A stretch of DNA of 64,000 bases from Sphingomicrobium sp. XHP0239 (lineage in GTDB: Bacteria; Pseudomonadota; Alphaproteobacteria; Sphingomonadales; Sphingomonadaceae). Shown here in pieces: positions 20,193-28,760 of the stretch. Position 1 is the first letter of the stretch; every line of letters begins with the position of its first letter. The stretch is taken from assembly GCF_039555325.1 (NCBI RefSeq), contig NZ_CP154608.1, positions 1,798,001 through 1,862,000 on the forward strand, read 5' to 3'. The position numbers were made by a program, and so were the translations under genes. Under the pieces are notes generated by a model, which was not told the DNA's origin, made no database searches, and worked only from the letters and a program-made list of their open reading frames with translations.

Positions 20193-21494
20193 GTCGGTAT
20201 CGCCCGCAATCCCCGCGAGCTGTTCCTTGACGAATGCGGCATCGACGGTCACCGTCTCGCCGGCGCGTTCCTCGGCCTCGAAGCTGATGTCCTCGAGCAG
20301 TTTCTCCATCACCGTCTGCAACCGCCGCGCGCCGATATTCTCGACGCTCTCGTTCACGTCGGCGGCGATCTGCGCCAGCGCGTCGATGCCCTCGTCGGTG
20401 AAATCCACCTTCACGTCTTCGGTGCCCAGCAATGCGCGATACTGGTGGGTCAGGCTCGCGCGCGTATCCTTCAGGATCGCGACGAAGTCCTCCTTCGTCA
20501 GCGCGCGCAACTCGACGCGGATCGGCAGACGGCCCTGAAGCTCGGGCAGCATGTCGCTCGGCTTCGCGACATGAAAGGCTCCACTCGCGATGAACAGGAT
20601 GTGGTCAGTCTTCAACGGCCCGTACTTGGTCGCCACCGTCGTGCCCTCGATCAGCGGCAAGAGGTCGCGCTGCACGCCCTCGCGGCTCACCGATCCGCCG
20701 CGCACGTCGCTCACCGCGATCTTGTCGATCTCGTCGAGGAAGACGATCCCGTTGGCCTCCGCATCCTCCAGCGCCGCCCGATTGACGTCGTCGTCGTCGA
20801 GCCGCTTGTCGGCTTCCTCGTCGACCAGCCGTTCGTAGGCCGCCGGGACCTTCAGCTTGCGCTTCTTCTTGGGAACGTTGCCGCCCAGGCCTTTCATCAT
20901 GTCGCCTAGGTTGATCATTCCGATCCCGCCCTGTCCGGGCACGTCGAAGGGCGAGGACGGTGCTTCCACCACCTCGATCTCCACCTCGGCGGTATCGAGG
21001 CTGCCGTCCTTCAACCGTTCGCGGAAACTGGCCCGCGTCGCCTCGCTCGATCCCTTGCCGGTCAGCGCGTCGAGCAATCGCTCCATCGCCGCTTCCTCGG
21101 CCGCCTTCTTGACCTTCTTGCGCCGCCGCTCGCGCTCCAGCCGCACCGCTTCCTCGACGAGGTCGCGGGCGATCTGTTCGACGTCGCGTCCGACATAGCC
21201 GACTTCGGTGAACTTGGTCGCCTCGACCTTCACGAACGGCGCGTCGGCCAGCCGCGCCAGCCGCCGCGAAATCTCGGTCTTGCCGCACCCCGTCGGCCCG
21301 ATCATCAGGATGTTCTTGGGCGTCACTTCGCGCTTCAGCTCGGGCCCCAGCTGTTGCCGCCGCCAGCGATTGCGCAGCGCCACCGCGACCGCTTTCTTCG
21401 CGTCCTTCTGGCCGATGATATGTTCGTCCAATGCCGCCACGATCGCCTTGGGCGTGAGCGGCTGCGCCTTCGTAATCGGAATATGTTCGTTCAT
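20172..21494 (-). CDS. hslU: ATP-dependent protease ATPase subunit HslU
   Basis: The 440-residue AAA+ unfoldase has Walker [16 protein letters not shown], Walker [13 protein letters not shown], and the N-terminal [22 protein letters not shown] typical of HslU/ClpY. Its C-terminus ends DLSRYVL, the tail that docks into HslV. It unfolds substrates for the HslV peptidase. Here it is separated from hslV by an amino-acid-oxidase-like gene on the same strand, with 32 bases between them. Confidence 0.96.
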   Translation of the reverse strand: MNEHIPITKAQPLTPKAIVAALDEHIIGQKDAKKAVAVALRNRWRRQQLGPELKREVTPKNILMIGPTGCGKTEISRRLARLADAPFVKVEATKFTEVGYVGRDVEQIARDLVEEAVRLERERRRKKVKKAAEEAAMERLLDALTGKGSSEATRASFRERLKDGSLDTAEVEIEVVEAPSSPFDVPGQGGIGMINLGDMMKGLGGNVPKKKRKLKVPAAYERLVDEEADKRLDDDDVNRAALEDAEANGIVFLDEIDKIAVSDVRGGSVSREGVQRDLLPLIEGTTVATKYGPLKTDHILFIASGAFHVAKPSDMLPELQGRLPIRVELRALTKEDFVAILKDTRASLTHQYRALLGTEDVKVDFTDEGIDALAQIAADVNESVENIGARRLQTVMEKLLEDISFEAEERAGETVTVDAAFVKEQLAGIAGDTDLSRYVL

Positions 21495-21526
21495 GCCCGC
21501 CTAGGTGGGGCGAACCCCGATATGCT

Positions 21527-22567
21527 TCAAGTGAAGCAGCGGTTCGCCAGTACCTCGCGATGCCCCTCGATGATCCGCGCGATCGTCGCGGGATCGGGGT
21601 CGCGCGACCATTCGCCCCGCTCGTAGGTGCCGCCCAACAGCACCGCATCGTCGCGCGGGAACAGGTAGCCGCCCGGCAGATTGTAGGCGAAATCGAGCCC
21701 CGGTTGCCGCTCCACCAGCGCCAGCTGTCCGCGGATCGGAACCAGATCCCGGTCCCCCACCAGCGCCCGTGCCCCGATGCCCGCGCAGTTGATCGCCACC
21801 GGCTCGTCCAGCCCCGCGACCTCGTCGAGCGAAGCGAAGCGCCGCACCTTCATCAGGCCCCCGTCGCGGAGGAAGTCGGCGAGCAGTTCGCCGAGATAGC
21901 GCGGCGTCTCGACGTACATGGTCCGGAACCGTCTCAGTCCGTTCGCCTCGTGCACGATCGGAAAATACTGCTCCTCCAGCTGCGTCCGTGACCCGCGAGC
22001 GGCTTCGAACGTATCCAGCCATCGGACCCCGAACCGCGATCCGACGAGCGACTGGAACCGCTCCCACGAAATCGCCATCGCGGCCATCAGCTGTTGCTGC
22101 TTTTCCGGAGAATAGCGTCGCCCGATCCCCGTCGGCTTCACCTGCCCGCCCGATACCCAGCTCGTCGTCGCTTCGGGCAGTTCGGCGGCGTAGATCGTCA
22201 CCTCCTGCCCGCGTTCCTGCAGCAATCGCGCGCTCGTCAGGCCCATCACCCCCGCACCGATCACGGCGACCGGCACGCCGCGCGGCGCCAGTGCGGTGGC
22301 GAGCGTCGAGGATCCCCACGACAGGGTAATTCCGCCGCCGCCATGCCCGTAGTTGTGAACGATCGTCGTGCCGCCCACCGCCTGCCGCTCGACCACGAAC
22401 CCTTCGTTTCGAAAGGGTCGAAGCCCCGCCGTCGCGCGCAGGAAGCGGCCATCCGAAAGATCGGCGACGGGCCGACAGTCCGCTCGCGGATCGAGCGCGA
22501 CCCCGCCCGCGCATCCCGCGAGCAGCAGGCTCGATCCCGAAGCGGTCAGAAAGGTGCGGCGGTCCAT
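21527..22567 (-). CDS. FAD-dependent oxidoreductase, D-amino-acid-oxidase-like, exported
   Basis: The start is set at the ATG at 22567 (MDRRTFLTASGSS), which gives a twin-arginine motif DRRTFL and a lipobox-like LLLAGC. An upstream in-frame ATG eight codons earlier would add MPAGNKHP. The 346-residue protein has the dinucleotide-binding loop VIGAGVMGLTSARLL, and DAO-like segments such as GTYERGEW near the C-terminus. A Tat-exported lipoprotein flavoenzyme oxidising a D-amino acid or glycine-like amine is likely. It lies between hslV and hslU, with gaps of 32 and 54 bases. Confidence 0.8.
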   Translation of the reverse strand: MDRRTFLTASGSSLLLAGCAGGVALDPRADCRPVADLSDGRFLRATAGLRPFRNEGFVVERQAVGGTTIVHNYGHGGGGITLSWGSSTLATALAPRGVPVAVIGAGVMGLTSARLLQERGQEVTIYAAELPEATTSWVSGGQVKPTGIGRRYSPEKQQQLMAAMAISWERFQSLVGSRFGVRWLDTFEAARGSRTQLEEQYFPIVHEANGLRRFRTMYVETPRYLGELLADFLRDGGLMKVRRFASLDEVAGLDEPVAINCAGIGARALVGDRDLVPIRGQLALVERQPGLDFAYNLPGGYLFPRDDAVLLGGTYERGEWSRDPDPATIARIIEGHREVLANRCFT

Positions 22568-22621
22568 CGGATGCTTGTTACCCGCCGGCACCTGAACGCC
22601 AACCTGCGTTCGATGAACCGA

Positions 22622-23164
22622 TCAGACCGTCTCGACCGTCAGCCGGTCGTTGGTGAACACGCACACCTCGGCGGCGATCTCCATCGCCTTGCGCGCCAGC
22701 TTCTCGGCGTCCTGCTCGTAATCCGACAGCGCCCGCGCCGCCGCCAGCGCGTAATTGCCGCCCGACCCGATTGCCGCGATCCCGCCCTCGGGCTCCAGTA
22801 CGTCGCCGTTGCCCGTCACGATCAGCATCGTCTCGGCATCCGCCACGATCATCATCGCTTCGAGGTTGCGGAGGTATTTGTCGGTGCGCCAGTCCTTGGT
22901 CAGCTCGACCGCCGCCCGCAGCAGTTTGCCCGAATGTTCCTCGAGCTTCTTCTCCAGCCGCTCGAACAGGGTGAAGGCATCGGCGGTCGCGCCCGCGAAC
23001 CCGCCGACGACCTTGCCGTCCTTGCCGAGCCGGCGAACTTTGGTCGCGTTCGGCTTCATCACCGTATTGCCGAGGGAGACCTGTCCGTCCCCCGCAATCA
23101 CCGTCTTGCCCTCGCGCTTGACGCCGAGGATCGTCGTTCCGTGCATCTTGATCTTGTCGCTCAT
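22622..23164 (-). CDS. hslV: ATP-dependent protease peptidase subunit HslV
   Basis: The 180-residue protein is the proteasome-like peptidase. The catalytic Thr follows a short propeptide (MSDKIKMHG before [11 protein letters not shown]), a form usual in alphaproteobacteria. [13 protein letters not shown] and the [20 protein letters not shown] segments are conserved. It forms a double hexamer gated by HslU. It is the first gene of the block hslV, oxidoreductase, hslU. Confidence 0.96.
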   Translation of the reverse strand: MSDKIKMHGTTILGVKREGKTVIAGDGQVSLGNTVMKPNATKVRRLGKDGKVVGGFAGATADAFTLFERLEKKLEEHSGKLLRAAVELTKDWRTDKYLRNLEAMMIVADAETMLIVTGNGDVLEPEGGIAAIGSGGNYALAAARALSDYEQDAEKLARKAMEIAAEVCVFTNDRLTVETV

Positions 23165-23182
23165 GCAAGACGATGTGGGGCG

Positions 23183-24139
23183 CTACGGCCCGTCGTGCAA
23201 GCCGAGCGCGCTGTCGAGAAACGCCTGCAGGTCGTCCAGAACCGGCAGGCCCCCGAACATCGGGCTGAACGCCTTCACCGGGTCCGAATGACTGGCGTGG
23301 CGATAGAGCTTGAGCTCGGACCGCCCGCCCGCCGCCTCGATCTTGCGATGCAGCTGCTGCGCATTCCGCGCCCGCACGATGACGTCCGCCGTCCCGTGCT
23401 GCAGCAACAGCGGCGGCGCGTCGCCCCGGGCGAAATGATAGGGCTGCGTCTCGTGCGGCGGTTCGTGATTGCCCAGCGCCGCGATCGCGCGCGGATCGAC
23501 GAACGGCAGGAAATTGGTCGGCGCCGATATCATCGCCGCCGCCTTGATCGCGTCTCCCGCCAGCCCCGCCGCCTCGACATAGCGTCCGTCGAGCGCGAGC
23601 AGTCCGGCCAAGTGCCCGCCCGCCGAATGGCCCGCGACCGCGATCCGCTCCGCATCGCCCCCCAGTTCGGCGGCATGCTCGACCGCCCATCTGAGCGCCA
23701 GCGCCCCGTCTTCCAGATAGGCGGGAAAGCGATGCTCGGGCGCCAGCCGATAGTCGGGCATGACCGTCAGGTAGCCCCGCGCCGCGAGCGCCCGCCCGAC
23801 GAACCCGAACTCGCTGCGGTGCCCGCGCACCCAGCCGCCTCCATAGAAGAACACGACGATGGGAAGCGGCACCGTGCCGCGCTTCACCGGGACATAGACG
23901 TCGAGCCGCTGGCGCGGATGGGCGCCATAGGCCACGCCGTGCGCGCGCTGCCGGACGACGTTGCGCGGTTCGCGCGCCTTGCTGGCCCTGTCGAGCAGCC
24001 GCACCGGCGATATGCCCACGCGGTCGAGCGCGTAGAGACTGTTTTCCCCCACCGCTGCTACCCGCCGCGCAAAGCGACGCGCGCGCCGCTGGAACGGCGG
24101 CGACGTGGGAAGGCGGGGACGAAAGCGCGTCAACGGCAT
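23183..24139 (-). CDS. Alpha/beta hydrolase (HSL/carboxylesterase-like)
   Basis: The ATG at 24139 is favoured over a TTG at 24175, giving 318 residues. The oxyanion-hole motif reads FYGGGW (usually HGGGW), the nucleophile elbow is GHSAGG, and later DYRLAPEHRFPAYLED, HGTADVIV (Asp) and HASHSD (His) complete a Ser-Asp-His triad of the hormone-sensitive-lipase type. An Arg-rich N-terminus of ~50 residues precedes the domain. The substrate is unknown. It is located just upstream of hslV. Confidence 0.87.
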   Translation of the reverse strand: MPLTRFRPRLPTSPPFQRRARRFARRVAAVGENSLYALDRVGISPVRLLDRASKAREPRNVVRQRAHGVAYGAHPRQRLDVYVPVKRGTVPLPIVVFFYGGGWVRGHRSEFGFVGRALAARGYLTVMPDYRLAPEHRFPAYLEDGALALRWAVEHAAELGGDAERIAVAGHSAGGHLAGLLALDGRYVEAAGLAGDAIKAAAMISAPTNFLPFVDPRAIAALGNHEPPHETQPYHFARGDAPPLLLQHGTADVIVRARNAQQLHRKIEAAGGRSELKLYRHASHSDPVKAFSPMFGGLPVLDDLQAFLDSALGLHDGP

Positions 24140-24199
24140 GGATCGAAACCTAGCAAGTGCTGCGCGTGCGAACAAATATCGCCGTCGCCGCAGCGTCGC

Positions 24200-24538
24200 C
24201 TACAGCCCCAACCGCCCCAGCAGCCCGCCGCGACCGGCCTTCTCGACGGCCGCGCGTCCGTTCGCCTCGCACGTCTCGACGATGCTCATCGCATCGGCCA
24301 TCCGTCCGTTGGCGATATCGAGCTTGCCGGTCTGCGCATCCCCAAATGCGACCCAGTCGGCGACTACCGCCTCCTCGGGCGGCAGGTCCGCTCCCGCGAC
24401 CCCCGTGCGCCATTCACTCGGCACCAGCCCCGCGCAGTCGGCACCGCTCGCCGTCACGATAGGCCGCCCGCCGGCACAACCCGTCAAGCCCAGCGCGATG
24501 GACACCATCATCGACCACCCTGTCCGCTCCCTCGGCAT
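24200..24538 (-). CDS. Rz1-like outer membrane spanin lipoprotein (lysis cassette)
   Basis: The start is chosen at MPRERTGWSMMVS (24538); alternatives are 24556 and 24511. It is a short lipoprotein of ~112 residues with lipobox LTGC, then a conserved-looking body containing CAGLVPSEW, WVAFGDAQTGKLDIANG and IVETCEANGRAA, which resembles proteins following Rz in phages of alphaproteobacteria. It overlaps the 3' part of the preceding spanin gene by about 125 bases in another frame, the classical Rz/Rz1 layout. Predicted role: outer-membrane half of a spanin complex fusing envelopes at lysis. Confidence 0.65.
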   Translation of the reverse strand: MPRERTGWSMMVSIALGLTGCAGGRPIVTASGADCAGLVPSEWRTGVAGADLPPEEAVVADWVAFGDAQTGKLDIANGRMADAMSIVETCEANGRAAVEKAGRGGLLGRLGL

Positions 24539-24794
24539 TCCTGATCTCCCGTTCATTGGCGCGCGTCACAGCGCCGTCCGCCGCCTCGCGTCCCTGCGCA
24601 CGTCCGACGATTTCGACCGCCTCGCGTCCGCTGGCCTGCGCCGACGCCGTCTCCGCTCGCCCCAGTTTCGCTTCCGCCACCCGTTTTTGATGCGCCTGCC
24701 ACCACCAGGGCACCACCGCTCCCGCGACCAGCAGCGCTGCCGCCACCAGCACGATCCCGACGACGGGGTTCACGCCCCGCCACCAGCCGCTCAT
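24414..24794 (-). CDS. Rz-like inner membrane spanin (lysis cassette)
   Basis: The gene starts at the ATG at 24794, overlapping the holin stop by ATGA. The 126-residue protein has an N-terminal membrane helix (NPVVGIVLVAAALLVAGAVV) followed by a charged helical periplasmic part. This part includes a conserved-looking NEREIRNAEGADRVVDDGV segment and GLDGLCRRAAYRDGERCR, as in phage i-spanins. It should pair with the overlapping lipoprotein. The call rests on topology, gene order and recall of similar phage proteins. Confidence 0.65.
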   Translation of the reverse strand: MSGWWRGVNPVVGIVLVAAALLVAGAVVPWWWQAHQKRVAEAKLGRAETASAQASGREAVEIVGRAQGREAADGAVTRANEREIRNAEGADRVVDDGVHRAGLDGLCRRAAYRDGERCRLRGAGAE

Positions 24795-25234
24795 GCGGGA
24801 TCGTCCGGATGCTGCGCCCCGCCAGACGCTTCGATGCTCGCCCCGAACGCCTTGGCGGAAAAGCTGCGCCGATTGATCGCCAGTCCCAGCGACAACAGGA
24901 TCGCACCCAGGATGACGAGCAGACCGTAGGTGAAGCCGACGATGCCATCCAGTGCGATCGCCATCAGCCCGGGCACCTCGATGCCGATCCGCCGCACCAT
25001 TCGCACCGTCCAGATCAGCAGCAGCGTGATCACCCCCGCCCCGACGATCGACGCCCACAGCGCGATCATCGCTCGCCAATCGCGCGCGGTCCACGGTCCG
25101 GCGTTGACGACCACCCGCGGCGTCGGCTCCGGGCAGGGCGCCTCTGCCGGCGCGCCGCCGCGCGCGACCGAGGCCCGCTCCATCGGCCAGCGCCTGCTTC
25201 CGTCGCGCCGCCGGAACATCCAGTCGCCGATCAT
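24791..25234 (-). CDS. Putative holin (two-TM, lysis cassette)
   Basis: The start is at the ATG at 25234, overlapping the endolysin stop (ATGA). The 147-residue protein has a basic/Pro-rich N-terminus and two hydrophobic helices (about residues 54-75 and 87-113: ALWASIVGAGVITLLLIWTV and GIVGFTYGLLVILGAILLSL). The C-terminus is short and hydrophilic. Position between an endolysin and spanin genes supports a holin that permeabilises the inner membrane. No sequence motif proves it, so the function is inferred from context. Confidence 0.6.
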   Translation of the reverse strand: MIGDWMFRRRDGSRRWPMERASVARGGAPAEAPCPEPTPRVVVNAGPWTARDWRAMIALWASIVGAGVITLLLIWTVRMVRRIGIEVPGLMAIALDGIVGFTYGLLVILGAILLSLGLAINRRSFSAKAFGASIEASGGAQHPDDPA

Positions 25235-25824
25235 TCCTCGATCGGGCCCAGCCGGTTGGCCAGCCATCCATAAAGAAAGCTTTCGTTGGCCGGCCGCTTC
25301 TCCGCCAACGCCAGATACCGCTCGCCCTGCAAGGCCTCCAGCGCGCGCAGCAGCACCTTCTCGCCCCCCGCATCGCCGCGCATCGCCATGAAGCGGTCGA
25401 GCGCGGCCAGCGTCTTCGTCCCGATCTTCCCGTCGGGGACGAGGTCCGGATAATCCGTTCCCTGCCGGTTGAGCGCGGTCAGCGCCCGCTGCAGAAAGGT
25501 CGAGGCCACCGCGGGCCCCATATTGACCCCCGTGTCGAACAGTTCCGCCGCGATCATCGGCGCCCGCTCCGCCACCGCGTCGTAGCGCGGCCGATGCCAG
25601 AACAGCCGTTTGTAGATCGCGCGCGCGTCCTCGCGCGGCAGCAGGGCCATCGACCCCCGATAGCCATGGGCGCGGGCGACCTTCTCGGTGATCCCGAACC
25701 GCGTCGGCCCGCCGCGGTCGTCCCGATGGTTCACATAATCGCCCTCGCGGTCGATCAGCCCGTCGATCAGCCGATCGAGAAAAGCCAGCCGCCCTTCCGG
25801 CGTGGCGAATTGCAATGGTCGCAT
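25231..25824 (-). CDS. Glycoside hydrolase family 108 endolysin (N-acetylmuramidase)
   Basis: The 197-residue protein contains the GH108 catalytic motif REGDYVNHRDDRGGPTRFGI, with catalytic Glu27, followed by LFDTGVNMGPAVASTFLQRA. A C-terminal peptidoglycan-binding segment (PDGKIGTKTLAALDRF) follows. It has no signal peptide, as expected for an endolysin released by a holin. A good SD (AGGAG, about 8 bases before the ATG) precedes it. It is the first gene of a four-gene cassette with overlapping stops and starts. Similar GH108 enzymes serve phages and gene transfer agents. Confidence 0.87.
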   Translation of the reverse strand: MRPLQFATPEGRLAFLDRLIDGLIDREGDYVNHRDDRGGPTRFGITEKVARAHGYRGSMALLPREDARAIYKRLFWHRPRYDAVAERAPMIAAELFDTGVNMGPAVASTFLQRALTALNRQGTDYPDLVPDGKIGTKTLAALDRFMAMRGDAGGEKVLLRALEALQGERYLALAEKRPANESFLYGWLANRLGPIEE

Positions 25825-25855
25825 GACGCTGCTCCTGTCCTCCCGAGTCGGTCTT

Positions 25856-25869
25856 CTATAACCATATAG
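25856..25869. promoter_or_regulatory. Inverted repeat upstream of the lysis cassette
   Basis: CTATAACCATATAG is a perfect 5-bp inverted repeat (CTATA/TATAG) with a 4-base spacer, in an AT-rich patch about 32 bases upstream of the endolysin start. It lies where a promoter or operator for the cassette would be. It could equally be the -10 region itself; no regulator gene is adjacent. Confidence 0.35.
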
Positions 25870-26043
25870 GTAATCTGTAGGACAGGTTTTTCTCCCTCAT
25901 CGTTCGCGAACTGTACCCCCACCGTTCGTCGAAACACCCCTCGTTGTGGCTTTACTGACACTTGTGTTGCTTCGCGCTCGGCGGCATTCTCCCGCACCTG
26001 TTCAAGGGGCGGACGTGCGCGTCCGCAAGGGAGAGGAACCCAC

Positions 26044-27942
26044 ATGACCAAGACCCATCTGCTTACCGCCACGATGTTCGGCGTGCTCGCCACCGTCGCC
26101 ATGCCCGACGACGCGCAGGCACAGCGCATCGACCGCATCTACGTCTTCGGCGACAGCTACACCGACAACGGCAACGCCTTCGAACTGGGCGGCATCAATC
26201 CGATCAGCACCGTGATCTACACCAACGGCCGCTTCTCGGACGGCACCGTCTATACCGACACGCTGGGCGAACTGCTCAACGCCGAGATCTACAACTTCGG
26301 CATCGGTGGCGCGCAGGCCGACGGCGACAATGTCAGCGCCGGCCTCCCCGGCCTCGATTTCCAGATTGCCAGCTTCCTGGCGGGCGGGAACCTCGGCCTG
26401 CCGGGCGTCCCCGACGTCTTTCCCTCGGTCCCCGGCACGCTGGGTCCGAACGACCTCGTGACCTTCAACATCGGCGGCAACGACAGCCGCGAATACCAGC
26501 TCCTCGGCGGAAACGTCGCGGGTGCCGCCGCCGCCGCGCAGGGCAGCATCGCGGGTGCCACGCAGGCGCTCCGGGCGGTCGCCGCCGCCGGTGCGCAGAA
26601 CATCAGCTGGATCGGCGGAAACTCCGCCAACCTTCCCGAAGTCGCGGGTCAGGCCGATCCCGCCACCGCCGCAGCGGTGCGCACGGCCTACAACGATGCC
26701 TATGTCGCGGGCGTCACCCCGGTCCTGTCGAGCCTCGCCAGCCAGGGCGTTCTCGTCCACTATCTCGACCTCGACCTCGTTGGCGTGAACATCGAACAGA
26801 ATCTGAGCGAGTTCGGCTTCAGCGGCCTCAACTGCCCGACCTTCGATCTCGCCGCGGCCGCGGCGGGCGACACGTCGTCGCTGCTCTGCGCCCTCGACAG
26901 CAGCGCGGCGCAGCAGTTCGTCTATTACGGCGACGCGGTCCACCTCACCTCGGCGGGCTTCGATGTCATCGCCGCCTACGTCGCCGCGCAGCTTCAGGCG
27001 CCGCTGCTCCTCGACGGTCCGACCGACCTCGCGATGGAAGAGGCGCAGCACATGAACCGCCTCGTCAACAACCGTCTCGCCGGCGGCGCGCCGCGCGACG
27101 GGGACTTCGCCGAGGGGCTGCGCGTCTACGTCCAGGGTGACGGCTTCACCCGCACCTCGCTCATGACCCAGACGACCGACGAATTCCGCATGAACGGCGC
27201 GGGCGTCAGCGCAGGGCTCGAAGTCGGCTTCGGCAACGCCATGCTCGGCATCGCGGGTCGTTACGGCAAGCCCGAAGGCGATTATGGTCCGCTCCGCGGC
27301 AACGTCGACGGCGAAAGCATTTCGGGCGCGGTCTACGGCGCGTTCGCGATCGGCCCGATCTTCGTTGAAGGCCACGGCGGCTACGGCACCGGCAGCTACG
27401 ACCTGACCCGCACCGGCGTCATCGAAAGCCTGACCCTCACCGGCGGCACCGATGCCGACATGGTCTTCGCGGGCGGCAAGCTCGGCTATCTCGCCAATAT
27501 CGCGGGCGCGCGCGTCGGCCCCATCGTCGGCGTCGACTATGCCGACATCAGCGCGGACGGTTACACCGAAAGCGGCGATCCCGCCCTCAACCTCACCGTC
27601 GGCGACGTCGACTATCGCTCGCTGCGCGGTCAGCTCGGCCTCGAGATCCGCGGCGACTTCGCGGGGTATGGCGTACAGGTCCGTCCCTGGGCGCAGCTCG
27701 TTGCCGAACAGGAATTCGACGGCGACGCGCGGACCTACAATTTCGCGCAGACCTCCAGCCCCACGATCGTCAACAGCTTCACGACATTGGACGCCGAGGA
27801 CGATGTCACGGGCCGGTTCTCGGGCGGCTTCTCGGCACGTCTGTCGAACGCGGTCAACGTCAATGCCGCCGCCTCGCTGTCGGTCGGCCGCGACGACGGC
27901 AACGACGCGGGTGCACAAGTCGGCTTCAGCCTAGGCTTCTAA
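26044..27942 (+). CDS. GDSL (SGNH) esterase autotransporter
   Basis: The 632-residue protein has a signal peptide (residues 1 to ~26), a GDSL hydrolase passenger with the nucleophile Ser38 in FGDSYTDNGNAF, block III GGNDSREY and the terminal Asp/His in GDAVHLTSAGFD. A C-terminal autotransporter beta-barrel from about residue 370 ends in Phe (VGFSLGF). It resembles EstA-type surface-displayed esterases that act on lipids or surfactant precursors. An SD (GAGAGGAA) precedes the ATG, and a strong terminator follows. Confidence 0.92.
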   Translation: MTKTHLLTATMFGVLATVAMPDDAQAQRIDRIYVFGDSYTDNGNAFELGGINPISTVIYTNGRFSDGTVYTDTLGELLNAEIYNFGIGGAQADGDNVSAGLPGLDFQIASFLAGGNLGLPGVPDVFPSVPGTLGPNDLVTFNIGGNDSREYQLLGGNVAGAAAAAQGSIAGATQALRAVAAAGAQNISWIGGNSANLPEVAGQADPATAAAVRTAYNDAYVAGVTPVLSSLASQGVLVHYLDLDLVGVNIEQNLSEFGFSGLNCPTFDLAAAAAGDTSSLLCALDSSAAQQFVYYGDAVHLTSAGFDVIAAYVAAQLQAPLLLDGPTDLAMEEAQHMNRLVNNRLAGGAPRDGDFAEGLRVYVQGDGFTRTSLMTQTTDEFRMNGAGVSAGLEVGFGNAMLGIAGRYGKPEGDYGPLRGNVDGESISGAVYGAFAIGPIFVEGHGGYGTGSYDLTRTGVIESLTLTGGTDADMVFAGGKLGYLANIAGARVGPIVGVDYADISADGYTESGDPALNLTVGDVDYRSLRGQLGLEIRGDFAGYGVQVRPWAQLVAEQEFDGDARTYNFAQTSSPTIVNSFTTLDAEDDVTGRFSGGFSARLSNAVNVNAAASLSVGRDDGNDAGAQVGFSLGF

Positions 27943-27967
27943 GCCGGAGCTTCCAAGCGATCCGAGG

Positions 27968-28005
27968 ACGGGCGGCGGGGCTTCAGCTCCGCCGCCCGTT
28001 TCTTA
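27968..28005 (+). terminator. Rho-independent terminator after the autotransporter
   Basis: An 11-bp GC-rich stem, 27968-27978 pairing with 27989-27999, encloses a 10-base loop and is followed by TTTCTTATT. It separates the autotransporter from the convergent lipoprotein gene that ends at 28003. Confidence 0.8.
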
Positions 28006-28620
28006 TTGCGCGTTCTGTTCTTCCACGCCTTCGCGAAGGACGTCGGCGTCGCTCTGTCCCGACGTCGGGCGATCGGTCGTGCCGCCGACGCAGCGGTCGA
28101 GCAGGTCGCGGACGTTCTGGGCGGGGGCGATCACGATCGGATCGACGCCCGTCGCAGTGATGTTGACCGGCTCGTCGGGCTGGAACGAGGTGCGGATGTT
28201 GCTCGCCAGCTCGCCCCGCGCCAGCGTCGCGGTCCAGTTGAACTCGCCTTCCTGCGCCCCGGCTGCGGCCACCACGGGTACTCGCGCGCTCGCTCCGTTC
28301 CCGACGACGGTCAGCGTTCCCGCGCTGCCGTCGCCCTCGACGCCGTAGCGCGTCAGCACGATCCCCTGGTCGTTGTCGGCACAGGCGATTTCGAGCGCCG
28401 GGCCGCTCAGGTCCGATCCCAGCTGCACCGCATCGCCTACCGCCGACCAGCTCATTGCGTTGGTCGGCAGGGCATCGGGCCCGTCGTCCGCCTCTTCGGC
28501 CAGCGGAATGTTGGCCGACGGTACTTCCTCGATTTCCTCGAGATCGTCGTCGGTCACGGCCTCGGTTCGCGCACAGGCGGACAGGACGAGGAGCGGCAGC
28601 AGCATGGCGGTCTGTTTCAT
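28003..28620 (-). CDS. Hypothetical lipoprotein
   Basis: The 205-residue protein has a lipoprotein signal with lipobox LSAC near residue 16, an acidic segment (DDDLEEIEEV), and a beta-rich body with ALEIACADNDQGIVLTRYG and FNWTATLARGELAS. One Cys pair (in IACAD and DRCVGG) could form a disulfide. I recognise no family. It is convergent with the autotransporter and divergent from the DUF389 gene. Confidence 0.75.
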   Translation of the reverse strand: MKQTAMLLPLLVLSACARTEAVTDDDLEEIEEVPSANIPLAEEADDGPDALPTNAMSWSAVGDAVQLGSDLSGPALEIACADNDQGIVLTRYGVEGDGSAGTLTVVGNGASARVPVVAAAGAQEGEFNWTATLARGELASNIRTSFQPDEPVNITATGVDPIVIAPAQNVRDLLDRCVGGTTDRPTSGQSDADVLREGVEEQNAQ

Positions 28621-28760
28621 CCCTCCAATCTAGGAAGCCGGACCCCGATCGCCAAGCCGCCATCTCGGCATCGCCTCCGCGCCGCAAACCCCGAAGCCCC
28701 CGCCCCTCCGCGCGCACCCGATTGTCGCGCCTTCGACGGCGGGTTAAGAACCCCCCGACC

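Noticed and set aside
24200..25824. Complete or partial prophage
   Set aside because: No integrase, repressor, terminase, capsid or tail genes and no att-like repeats were seen around the lysis genes.
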